From Liquorilactobacillus ghanensis DSM 18630 (lineage in GTDB: Bacteria; Bacillota; Bacilli; Lactobacillales; Lactobacillaceae), in the NCBI RefSeq assembly GCF_001435235.1, contig NZ_AZGB01000018.1, forward strand, positions 1 to 42,309: DNA of 42,309 bases, read 5' to 3'. Under the pieces are notes generated by a model. It was given only the letters and a program-made list of their open reading frames with translations, was not told where the DNA came from and searched no databases. Of this stretch, positions 15,513-23,890 are shown piece by piece. The position numbers were made by a program, and so were the translations under genes. Position 1 is the stretch's first letter; every line of letters begins with the position of its first letter.

Positions 15513-18500
15513 ATGCAGCCGCAAAAATTATTCGGCGGAATCGATGTCGGCTCAACAACTATTAAAGTTGTCATTTTAGATGAGCAGAATCATCCGCTTT
15601 ATCAAACTTATCAACGACATTTCTCTGATGTTAAACATGCTAGTCAAAAAGTTTTAGCTGAAGCCGCCGAAAAAATTGGCGCTGAAACACCGATTGCTTT
15701 TACAATCACCGGCTCCGGTGGCATGGGATTGGCTGATGTCTTAAAACTTAAATTCATTCAAGAAGTTATTGCTTGTACCAAAACCGTTGAAAAAATTTGT
15801 CCTGAAACTAATGTAGCTATCGAATTAGGTGGTGAAGATGCAAAAATAACCTTTTTCGGTGCTTCACTTGAACAAAAGATGAACGGTTCTTGTGCTGGTG
15901 GAACTGGTGCCTTTATTGATCAAATGGCCAGTTTATTAAAAACTGATGCCAACGGTCTAAATGAGCTGGCTAAGGGTTATCAGCATATTTACCCGATTGC
16001 TTCCCGTTGCGGTGTATTTGCCAAAACTGATATTCAACCATTAATTAATGATGGAGCGCGGCAAGAAGATTTAGCTGCTTCAATCTTTCAAGCAGTTGTC
16101 AATCAAACAATTGCTGGACTGGCTTCTGGTCATAAGATCAAGGGGAAAGTCGCTTTTTTGGGTGGCCCACTGTATTTTATGAGCGAATTACGGCAGCGCT
16201 TTATTGAAACACTGAATTTAAAGCCTGAAGATGTTATTTTCCCGCCTGATCCACAATTATTTGTTGCTAAAGGAGCAGCCTTTTTTGCTCAAGAACAATC
16301 ACCTACTACGATTAAACAATTAATCGCTGCTTTGCAAAATTCAGCTCATACCTTGCAACCAACTAATTCGTTGGATCCTTTGTTTAAAAACCAGGCAGAG
16401 TTAACAGCTTTTCGGAAACGACACGCAAATGCTAAAGTCGATTCCCGTCCACTTGCTGATTATCATGGAAAAGCTTTCTTGGGAATTGATGCCGGTTCAA
16501 CCACTACTAAAATTGTCCTAATGAGCGAAGATCAAAAAATTCTCTATACCGCTTATGCCAACAATGAAGGCGATCCGCTAAAGAAAACTATTAGTTTACT
16601 GACTATTATGTATCAGCAACTGCCCGCGAATGTAACGATTGTCAAAACCTGTACAACCGGTTATGGCGAACAACTGATCAAAAGTGCTCTAAACGCTGAT
16701 GAAGGCGAAGTTGAAACTGTTTCACACTACAAAGCCGCTCATCATTTTATGCCTGACGTTGATTTTATTTTAGATATTGGCGGACAAGATATGAAAGCCA
16801 TGCATATTAAAAATGGTGCATTGGCAACTATCCAATTAAATGAAGCCTGCTCATCAGGCTGTGGTTCTTTCATCGAAACCTTTGCGCAATCCTTACGTTA
16901 TAACGTTAAAGATTTTGCGAAAGCTGCTTTGTTATCTCCGCACCCAGCTGATCTCGGATCACGCTGTACGGTATTCATGCAATCACGAGTTAAGCAAGCG
17001 CAAAAAGAAGGCGCGACAGTTGGGGATATTTCCGCTGGTTTATCGATGTCTGTAATTAAAAATGCTCTTTTTAAAGTGATCAAAGCTCGATCAGCTCAAG
17101 ATTTAGGTCAGCATATTGTTTGCCAAGGAGGAACTTTCTATAATGAAGCTGTATTGCGCTCCTTTGAATTACTGAGTGGTCAAGATGTCATTCGACCTAA
17201 TATTGCCGGATTAATGGGGGCGTTTGGCGCTGCTTTAATCGCCCAAGAACGCTCCACCGCAAGTGATCAAACAACTTTGCTGACACCGGCCCAAATGGCA
17301 GGCCTTTCTTCAACCAAAACTTTTGATCATTGTGGACGTTGCGAAAACAATTGTCTGCTGACAATTACCATGTTTAATGACGGCCGCAAATTCATCACCG
17401 GCAATCGTTGTGAAAAGGGATTACGCATCAAATTAAAGCCCAAAGATCAGCGCGTTAATTTGGTTAAAGAAAAATTGCGCAAACTATTTTCTTACCGACC
17501 ATTACGGAAAAAATTAGCTACTCGCGGTACCATTGGTATTCCACGAGTCTTGAATATGTACGAAGACTATCCTCTTTGGGCTACTTTCTTTAAAGAATTA
17601 GGAATTCGTGCCGAACTTTCAACGCGTTCTTCTGACGAAGTTTATGAAATGGGAATTGAAACGATTCCAAGCGACACTGCCTGCTACCCAGCTAAATTAG
17701 TTCATGGACACGTTCAGTGGCTAATCAATCGCGGTGTTCAGACTATCTTTTATCCATGTGTTGTCTATGAACGGCAAGAAAAAGCAGCCGCAAATAATCA
17801 TTTCAACTGTCCAATTGTTCAATCTTATCCTGATGTAATTCGAATGAATGTTGACGAAATCCGCAATGGTCAAGTTGATTACCGTAATCCTTACTTGAAT
17901 TTAGCTGATTTTGATTCAACTGCGCAAAATTTATATCAATCATTCAAAGACTTTGGTGTTAGCTTAAAAGAAGTTAAAGAGGCTCTACATGCTGGTTTTG
18001 CAGAATTGGATAATTTCAAACACTGGATTCAAAATCGTGGTGAAGAAACGTTATTACAGTTGCGGCAAAATGGCCAACACGGCGTTGTTTTAGCAGGACG
18101 TCCGTATCATTTAGATCCGCAAATCAATCGCGGTATTTCGCAAATTATTTGTGCTGAAGGATTCAATGTTTTGACCGAAGACAGTATTTCACATTTAGGT
18201 GATGTCAGCGGTTTACGAGTAGTTAATCAGTGGACTTATCATTCCCGACTTTACGCAGCAGCTCGTATTGCTGCTAAAACACCGGAATTGGAATTTGTAC
18301 AATTAAACTCTTTCGGCTGCGGCATTGATGCCATTACAACTGATCAAGTTGAAGAAATTATGAGTCATTATAATCGACTGTATACTGTTTTGAAAATCGA
18401 TGAAGGTACTAATATTGGTGCTATCCGCATTCGAATCCGGTCCCTTAAAGCGGCTGTTTTTGAACGGCAGCAGCGGCACTTATTGCCTCAAGAACAACAT

Positions 18501-19838
18501 GATACTGTTAAGCCGGTTGTCTTCACTCCGGAAATGAAAAAAAATTACACGTTACTGTTGCCGATGCTATCGCCAATTCATCAATCCGGTTTAGTTGATA
18601 TCGCTTTACGTGCTTCTGGTTATCACGTAGTTAATCTACCAGTCAAACGCCAACATTCAGTAGATGAAGGTACCAAATATGTAAATAACGATGCTTGTTA
18701 CCCGGCTATTATCACTATTGGTCAAATGGTCGAAGCACTCAAAAGTGGTAAATACGATCTAAACCAAACTGCAGTAATGATGAGTCAAACCGGTGGTGGC
18801 TGCCGTGCAACTAATTATATTCCGTTGATCCGTAAAGCATTGAAAGACGCTGGTTTCCCACAAGTCCCAGTCATTTCATTATCACTTGGCGCCCAGGGAA
18901 CTGAAAAATCTCCTGGATTTAAATTTACATTACCGTTAGTTAAACGTGCTGCTTTAGCATTCTTATACGGAGATTTATTTGAAAAAGTTGTTTATCGTAC
19001 CCGGCCTTATGAAAAAGTTCCCGGTTCAGTTGATAAATTGCATCAGCAATGGCTAGAAATCGTTGGTCCCAACATTAAAAATGGCAGTTTCCATGAATTT
19101 AAACAAAATGTAGACCAAATTGTAGTCGATTTTGATCGAATTGCTCTCAAAGATGTTGTTAAACCACGTGTTACTTTAGTCGGTGAGATTTTAGTAAAAT
19201 ATTCGCCAATTGCCAATAATGACTTAGTTCGTTTGCTTGAGTCTGAGGGCGCTGAAGCGGTTTGCCCTGATATTGTCGGTTTTATGAATTATTCGTTGTT
19301 CAATCAAATCTACAAACATGATCATTTAGGTTCACCGCTTAAAAATAAATGGCTGGCTGAAGTAGCCTTAAAACTAATTCGCCAATGTGAAAAGCCGATG
19401 AATAAGGCTTTGAAGAAATCACGGCGGTTCGAAGGTATCGAAGCTATCGATCAAATCGCGGCTGGAGCCAAATCAATCATCAATCTTGGCAATCAAACTG
19501 GTGAAGGTTGGTTCTTGACTGGTGAAATGGTCGCCAGCTTGAAACAAGGCGTTAACAATATTATCTGTATGCAACCTTTTGGCTGCTTACCAAACCATAT
19601 TGTCGGCAAAGGTGTTGTTAAAGAACTGCGTCGGCAGTATCCAATGGCTAATATTGCCTTGATTGATTATGATCCCAGCTTATCAACTGTCAATCAATTA
19701 AACCGAATTCGTTTAATGCTGGCTACCGCAAAGAAAAACTTAGCTGTGTCCAACATTGATCAAGTTACTGATTCAGCAAAAGTTAACTCTACTTGGGCTT
19801 CAACTGGCAACAAGAACCAAGCAGTTGATGCGCATTAG
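15513..19838 (+). CDS. Fused 2-hydroxyacyl-CoA dehydratase activase/dehydratase-like protein
   Basis: The 1441-residue protein belongs to the BadF/BcrA/HgdC activase superfamily. Module 1 (about residues 1-290) is an ASKHA ATPase with GIDVGSTTIKVV and two cysteines, C127 (GSCAGGTGAF) and C166 (SRCGVF), matching the Fe-S ligands of known activases. Module 2 (about residues 320-590) repeats this with GIDAGSTTTKIV, CSSGCGSF (C446/C450) and SRCTVF (C485). A cysteine motif follows (CGRCENNC at 607-614, NRCEKG near 633), then DUF2229-like and HgdB-like regions with NDACYP, GGGCRATNY and PFGCLPNH. Activases use ATP to inject an electron into a partner dehydratase. Here both functions seem to be on one chain. 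The true substrate of this fused type is unknown to me. The start is the ATG at 15513 behind AGGAGG. It is flanked by a TetR regulator, with no CoA-transferase or electron-transfer genes nearby. Confidence 0.88.
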   Translation: MQPQKLFGGIDVGSTTIKVVILDEQNHPLYQTYQRHFSDVKHASQKVLAEAAEKIGAETPIAFTITGSGGMGLADVLKLKFIQEVIACTKTVEKICPETNVAIELGGEDAKITFFGASLEQKMNGSCAGGTGAFIDQMASLLKTDANGLNELAKGYQHIYPIASRCGVFAKTDIQPLINDGARQEDLAASIFQAVVNQTIAGLASGHKIKGKVAFLGGPLYFMSELRQRFIETLNLKPEDVIFPPDPQLFVAKGAAFFAQEQSPTTIKQLIAALQNSAHTLQPTNSLDPLFKNQAELTAFRKRHANAKVDSRPLADYHGKAFLGIDAGSTTTKIVLMSEDQKILYTAYANNEGDPLKKTISLLTIMYQQLPANVTIVKTCTTGYGEQLIKSALNADEGEVETVSHYKAAHHFMPDVDFILDIGGQDMKAMHIKNGALATIQLNEACSSGCGSFIETFAQSLRYNVKDFAKAALLSPHPADLGSRCTVFMQSRVKQAQKEGATVGDISAGLSMSVIKNALFKVIKARSAQDLGQHIVCQGGTFYNEAVLRSFELLSGQDVIRPNIAGLMGAFGAALIAQERSTASDQTTLLTPAQMAGLSSTKTFDHCGRCENNCLLTITMFNDGRKFITGNRCEKGLRIKLKPKDQRVNLVKEKLRKLFSYRPLRKKLATRGTIGIPRVLNMYEDYPLWATFFKELGIRAELSTRSSDEVYEMGIETIPSDTACYPAKLVHGHVQWLINRGVQTIFYPCVVYERQEKAAANNHFNCPIVQSYPDVIRMNVDEIRNGQVDYRNPYLNLADFDSTAQNLYQSFKDFGVSLKEVKEALHAGFAELDNFKHWIQNRGEETLLQLRQNGQHGVVLAGRPYHLDPQINRGISQIICAEGFNVLTEDSISHLGDVSGLRVVNQWTYHSRLYAAARIAAKTPELEFVQLNSFGCGIDAITTDQVEEIMSHYNRLYTVLKIDEGTNIGAIRIRIRSLKAAVFERQQRHLLPQEQHDTVKPVVFTPEMKKNYTLLLPMLSPIHQSGLVDIALRASGYHVVNLPVKRQHSVDEGTKYVNNDACYPAIITIGQMVEALKSGKYDLNQTAVMMSQTGGGCRATNYIPLIRKALKDAGFPQVPVISLSLGAQGTEKSPGFKFTLPLVKRAALAFLYGDLFEKVVYRTRPYEKVPGSVDKLHQQWLEIVGPNIKNGSFHEFKQNVDQIVVDFDRIALKDVVKPRVTLVGEILVKYSPIANNDLVRLLESEGAEAVCPDIVGFMNYSLFNQIYKHDHLGSPLKNKWLAEVALKLIRQCEKPMNKALKKSRRFEGIEAIDQIAAGAKSIINLGNQTGEGWFLTGEMVASLKQGVNNIICMQPFGCLPNHIVGKGVVKELRRQYPMANIALIDYDPSLSTVNQLNRIRLMLATAKKNLAVSNIDQVTDSAKVNSTWASTGNKNQAVDAH

Positions 19839-19860
19839 TTAAAAAGTCCAGCAAAAATAA

Positions 19861-19905
19861 ATAGCAATGTGTAAGGCAAATTTTGCTTGTCTTACACATT
19901 GCTAT
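19861..19905. terminator. Bidirectional terminator
   Basis: A 15-bp stem, ATAGCAATGTGTAAG (19861-19875) with CTTACACATTGCTAT (19891-19905), around a 15-nt loop. On the minus strand it is followed by TTATTTTTG, and on the plus strand by TGTTGTCTT. It separates the convergent fusion gene and membrane-protein gene. Confidence 0.8.
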
Positions 19906-19918
19906 TGTTGTCTTAAGA

Positions 19919-21673
19919 TTAATTTAACCGCTTATTTTTGAACTTAAATCCAGTTAATTTTATTCCTAACATCCGCTTTGTTACCCAACTTAAGATTAAC
20001 CCAAGCCACGTCAGCCAACCAATCAGCACACTTAAGTAAAATAATTTGCTTGGTCGATAAGATACCGTCACTCGATTATACTTAGATTTAGTTTTCAGTT
20101 GAACGGTCCCACGAAAACTCCGTGTATAATTAACCTGCTTGCCATTTAACTTAACTTGGGTGTGGTTATATGCAATAACTGGTAAATTAATATTCTTCTC
20201 CGTTTTGCTTTTACGAACTTGATAAGTAATTGTATTGGGTCCAACTTGGGGAACCAATTTAATATTTCTTTGGCCCAAAATAACTTGATTATTATAAATC
20301 GACTGATTATAAGCCGTTGTATTCTTAGCTGGATATTCATGATAATAATCTGTTTCACCAAATAAGACTAAGTAAGAAAAAATATTATTATAATTGTCCT
20401 TATTGATCAATGCATTGACCGGCAAAAGAATTGAGTTCTTTTTAGCTACTGCTAAGAAATTATGATCAGCGGCAACAATCCGATCAAAAACTGGTTGAAT
20501 TGAGCCATAGTACCCGATAAAGCTTAATAAAGTTAATGTAATCAGAGCTGTTTTTTTCAGATAATTCAGTTTAATCTGCTGAATTAACTTGCTAAGTATC
20601 AAAGAAGCAGTAATTGATAAAAAGAAACTTGAATAAGCATTGAAACGATATGGAAATTGAATTTCACCCAAAATTTTCAAAAAAATCGAGCTGTGCAAAA
20701 ATAGTCCCCATGGAGTCAAAGTTGTGGCTAAACATATAAAAATAATTCCAATAATATAAATACTTTTTTCAATTGGATTTTTTCTAACAAAGTACCAGCC
20801 AAAAAGCGCCGTTAGTAAAACAACGACTCCCACCGAGCGATTTATCGAAATTGTATTTGAAATTGACGGATCTATTAATTGTTGCACTGACATTAACCAA
20901 CTGAAACCTTTTTCAGGAACAGCTATCTTTTGTCCAACAAAATCAGTCACGAAGGGCACTAGAATAAAAGCGCTTAATAATACCGTCAAGACGACACTTT
21001 TACCCAAAGCAATTACTCTTTCAATTTCAAATTTTCTTTGAATAATCAACTTTCCCAACAACAAGCAAACTAAAATTAAACTCACTAAATAAACACTTAA
21101 CAAGTGCGAATAAAGCAATAAACTAATACCTATAGCTAGCAAAGGCCATTTCTGAGAGTCCTTCCAAAAAACATGGTAAGCCCCCAAAAAGACTAGTGGT
21201 AAAAAAGTATAAGCTATAAATTCTCCTAATACATAATTATAAATTCCCAAATGTAAATGATATGGTGCAATTGTGTAGATCACTGCAAAAATAAAACTGC
21301 GTGTTTTACTTTTAGAAAAGTTCAACATTGAATAGTATCCGATAATCAATGTTGCAAAAATAAACAATCCATACCAGATAATGAACGCACTGATCGGATT
21401 AAACCAAAATCTCAAAAAAGCCCATGGATATAGAAAAACAACTGGATAAAATAGAAAATTTCCAACGCCAGTATGATTAAAAGTATGACTTGCAATAAAA
21501 GTAAATAAATGATGTTCACTTAAATTTCGATAAATTTCTTCTACCCTTGAAAAATGAAAACTACTATCTGAAGTTAAAGCTAATTCACCTACTTTAAGCA
21601 GCACAGACGTATAAATAATCGTAACAAGTGCAAAAATAAATATAATTAACAAATTTCTTTTAACTTTTTCCAA
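19919..21673 (-). CDS. Polytopic membrane protein, GT-C/PTPS-related type, copy A
   Basis: The 584-residue protein has about 11-12 hydrophobic segments and a C-terminal extracytoplasmic beta-rich segment (HTQVKLNGKQVNYTRSF, about residues 500-516) before a final membrane helix. The first loop TSDSSFHFSRVEEIYRNL (about residues 34-51) has acidic residues where GT-C glycosyltransferases keep a catalytic Asp. The overall pattern resembles the YfhO / 6-pyruvoyl-tetrahydropterin-synthase-related membrane proteins. A lipid-linked sugar transferase role is possible but unproven. The start is TTG, as in its paralogue. It is very similar along its full length to the next gene upstream (21945-23693), so the pair is a tandem duplication. 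Confidence 0.8.
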   Translation of the reverse strand: MEKVKRNLLIIFIFALVTIIYTSVLLKVGELALTSDSSFHFSRVEEIYRNLSEHHLFTFIASHTFNHTGVGNFLFYPVVFLYPWAFLRFWFNPISAFIIWYGLFIFATLIIGYYSMLNFSKSKTRSFIFAVIYTIAPYHLHLGIYNYVLGEFIAYTFLPLVFLGAYHVFWKDSQKWPLLAIGISLLLYSHLLSVYLVSLILVCLLLGKLIIQRKFEIERVIALGKSVVLTVLLSAFILVPFVTDFVGQKIAVPEKGFSWLMSVQQLIDPSISNTISINRSVGVVVLLTALFGWYFVRKNPIEKSIYIIGIIFICLATTLTPWGLFLHSSIFLKILGEIQFPYRFNAYSSFFLSITASLILSKLIQQIKLNYLKKTALITLTLLSFIGYYGSIQPVFDRIVAADHNFLAVAKKNSILLPVNALINKDNYNNIFSYLVLFGETDYYHEYPAKNTTAYNQSIYNNQVILGQRNIKLVPQVGPNTITYQVRKSKTEKNINLPVIAYNHTQVKLNGKQVNYTRSFRGTVQLKTKSKYNRVTVSYRPSKLFYLSVLIGWLTWLGLILSWVTKRMLGIKLTGFKFKNKRLN

Positions 21674-21713
21674 CTTCTCGACACTCTCCCACGCAACATA
21701 TTAAGACCACTCC

Positions 21714-21781
21714 TATATGTTAGCAAAAAAAAATTTATTTTAGAAGATGAAATCATTAAATTTTCTTATTAATTATATGTT
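21714..21781 (-). repeat. Duplicated upstream region, copy A
   Basis: Contains ATGTTAGCA, a TTTATTTTAGAAGA block and TTATTAATTATAT in the same order as 23736-23800. On the minus strand it carries a -10 TATAAT (21772-21777) with a TTGAAA-like -35 18 bp upstream. The promoter was duplicated with the gene. Confidence 0.7.
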
Positions 21782-21799
21782 AAAAAATATCAAGTTTTC

Positions 21800-21837
21800 A
21801 ATTATGTTCATTCAATAATTTTAAAACAATTTTCTAA
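21800..21837 (-). pseudogene. Remnant of the 3' end of the amylase gene
   Basis: These 38 bases align without gaps to 23889-23926, the last codons of the intact amylase gene, with about seven mismatches. Read in the amylase frame, the remnant keeps Glu-x-Cys-Phe-Lys-Ile-Ile-Glu and then has TGA and the original TAA, where the intact gene reads ESCFKIIERP-stop. Upstream of this the similarity fades and stop codons appear. The rest of the 21674-21944 gap shows no gene. This scar marks one end of the unit that was duplicated to give the two membrane-protein copies. Confidence 0.7.
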
Positions 21838-21944
21838 TACCACTATCTTTTATTTTACAAAGTTGATAACACTTGCTGCTTCTTTAATTGGACAATGTTT
21901 ATCCTTAATCCTCCAAGTAAAATTATTCCTCTAAAGTAAGGAAC

Positions 21945-23693
21945 TTATCTTCTTAATTTCCGACCTGTTCCTGTTAACCTCATCCCCAACTTCTGTTTTA
22001 ATGCCCAAGTTAAAGCCAAGCCGGCCCAGGTCAACCAACAAACAATTAAACTAACATAAAAAAATTTGCTTGGTTGGTATGATACCGTTACTTGATTATT
22101 TTTTTGTTTGGTTTTAACTTGAACCGTTCCACGAAAACTACGCGTATAATTAACCCGTTTGCCATTTAACTTAACTTGGGTGTGATTATAAGCAATAACT
22201 GGTAAATTAATGTTCTTTTCCGTTTTGTTTTTATGAACTAGGTAAGTGATCTTATTTGCGCTAACTTTAGGAGTTGCTTTAACAACTCTTTTTCCTAAAA
22301 TCACTTGATTATTATAAATTGATTGATTATAAGCCATTGCATCCTTAGCTGGATATTTATGATAATAATCGGTTTCACCATATAAAACCAAATATGAGAA
22401 AATGTTGTTGTAATTATTTTTGTTAATTAGCGCGTTAATTGGTAATGAAATTAAATTTCCTTTATCTTTAGTCAAGAAATTATGATTTGCCGCTATAATT
22501 CGATCAAAAACTGGTTGAATTGAGCCATAGTATCCAATAAAACTTAATAAAACAAATGCTACCCAAACAAATTTTTTAGGGTATTTCCAATTAGTATGCT
22601 CCATTAATTGACTTATACCCAGTGAGGCCGTAGATGATAAAAATAAGCTTGAATAAGAGTTAAGCCGATAAGGAAACTGGATCTTCCCAATGATATTTAA
22701 AATTATAGTATTATGTTTAAAACTACTCCAAGGAATTAGGGTCGTAGATGAACACAGTAAAATCAAGCCAATAAAATAGATAGTTCTTTCGCGCGGATTT
22801 TCCTTAACAAAATACCATCCTAAAAAAGCTGTTAGTAAAATAACAATTCCAACTGATCTATTTATGGCAATGGTGTTTGAAATCGACGGATCTATTAATT
22901 GTTGTGCCGTCATTAAAAAGAAAAAACCACCTTTTGGCGCTGCAATTTTTTGATTCATAAAATCAGTCACAAAAGGTACTAATATAAAAGAGCTTAACAA
23001 TATAGCCAGTATTACGCTTTTGCCTAAAGCTAATATTCTCTCAAGCTTAAAATTTCTTTGAACAATCAGCTTTCCTAATAACAAGCACACTAAAATCAAG
23101 CCTACCAAATAAACACTCAATAGATGTGAATACAATAGTAAACTAATACCAATTGCCAGCAACGGCCACTTTTGCGTATCTTTCCAAAAAACATGATAAG
23201 CACCCAGAAAAACTAACGGCAAAAAAGTATAAGCTACAAATTCACCTAGTACATAATTATAAATTCCCAGATACAAATGATATGGCGCAATCGTGTAAAT
23301 AATTGCGAAAATAAAACTACGAGTTTTGCTTTTTGAAAAATCCAACATTGAATAATATCCAATAGCTAATGTAGCAAAAATAAACATCCCATACCAAATA
23401 ATGAAGGCATTGATCGGATTAAACCAAAATCTCAACAAGGCCCAAGGATATAAGAAAACGGCTGGATAAAACAGAAAATTTCCAACGCCAGTATGATTAA
23501 ATGTATAACTTGCAATAAAAGTAAACAGATGATGCTCGCTTAAGTTACGATAAATTTCTTCAACTCGTGAAAAATGAAAGCTGCTATCTGAAGTTAAAGC
23601 TAATTGCCCAACATGCAGCAAAACAATTGTATAAACAAATGTGATAAGGGCAAAAATAAATATAATTAATAAATTATTTTTTAATTTTTGCAA
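21945..23693 (-). CDS. Polytopic membrane protein, GT-C/PTPS-related type, copy B
   Basis: The 582-residue paralogue of copy A shares long identical stretches, such as SDSSFHFSRVEEIYRNL, GIYNYVLGEF, NNVFSYLVL-like blocks and HTQVKLNGK. It has the same number and order of hydrophobic segments. The C-terminal tails diverge (MRLTGTGRKLRR versus IKLTGFKFKNKRLN). The start is taken as the TTG at 23693 behind AGGGAG, because it aligns exactly with the TTG start of copy A. A GTG at 23729 would add 12 residues with no counterpart. It follows the amylase gene by 197 bp, with a TATAAT (23791-23796) in the gap, so it may have its own promoter as well as read-through from the glg operon. Confidence 0.8.
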   Translation of the reverse strand: MQKLKNNLLIIFIFALITFVYTIVLLHVGQLALTSDSSFHFSRVEEIYRNLSEHHLFTFIASYTFNHTGVGNFLFYPAVFLYPWALLRFWFNPINAFIIWYGMFIFATLAIGYYSMLDFSKSKTRSFIFAIIYTIAPYHLYLGIYNYVLGEFVAYTFLPLVFLGAYHVFWKDTQKWPLLAIGISLLLYSHLLSVYLVGLILVCLLLGKLIVQRNFKLERILALGKSVILAILLSSFILVPFVTDFMNQKIAAPKGGFFFLMTAQQLIDPSISNTIAINRSVGIVILLTAFLGWYFVKENPRERTIYFIGLILLCSSTTLIPWSSFKHNTIILNIIGKIQFPYRLNSYSSLFLSSTASLGISQLMEHTNWKYPKKFVWVAFVLLSFIGYYGSIQPVFDRIIAANHNFLTKDKGNLISLPINALINKNNYNNIFSYLVLYGETDYYHKYPAKDAMAYNQSIYNNQVILGKRVVKATPKVSANKITYLVHKNKTEKNINLPVIAYNHTQVKLNGKRVNYTRSFRGTVQVKTKQKNNQVTVSYQPSKFFYVSLIVCWLTWAGLALTWALKQKLGMRLTGTGRKLRR

Positions 23694-23735
23694 TTTTTTC
23701 TCCCTAATAGTGTGATTATTAAGTTCCACTTCAAC

Positions 23736-23800
23736 ATGTTAGCATAAATTGTTTTTATTTAGAAGAATCACTTGCTAAAATCACTTATTAATTATATCTT
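23736..23800 (-). repeat. Duplicated upstream region, copy B
   Basis: Counterpart of 21714-21781: ATGTTAGCA, TTTTTATTTAGAAGA and TTATTAATTATAT in the same order, with TATAAT on the minus strand at 23791-23796. Between this block and the amylase stop codon there are about 88 bases here but only about 18 in copy A, so copy A has lost sequence there. Confidence 0.65.
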
Positions 23801-23890
23801 TTAAAATTAAACAAGTTGCGTTCAACCCGAACAAACAGCCTAATTTAAATATTCAGTTAAGTCCATTTCCCATTAAAACAAATTTACTAA

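Noticed and set aside
16840-17083. Small open frames on both strands inside the dehydratase-like gene, and similar frames inside glg, lysP and alsS
   Set aside because: They lack ribosome binding sites, have unlikely composition and overlap conserved motifs of the main genes. They are shadows.
23694-23729. Longer start (GTG) for membrane protein copy B
   Set aside because: The extension has no equivalent in the paralogue, while the TTG at 23693 aligns with the paralogue's TTG start and has AGGGAG upstream.
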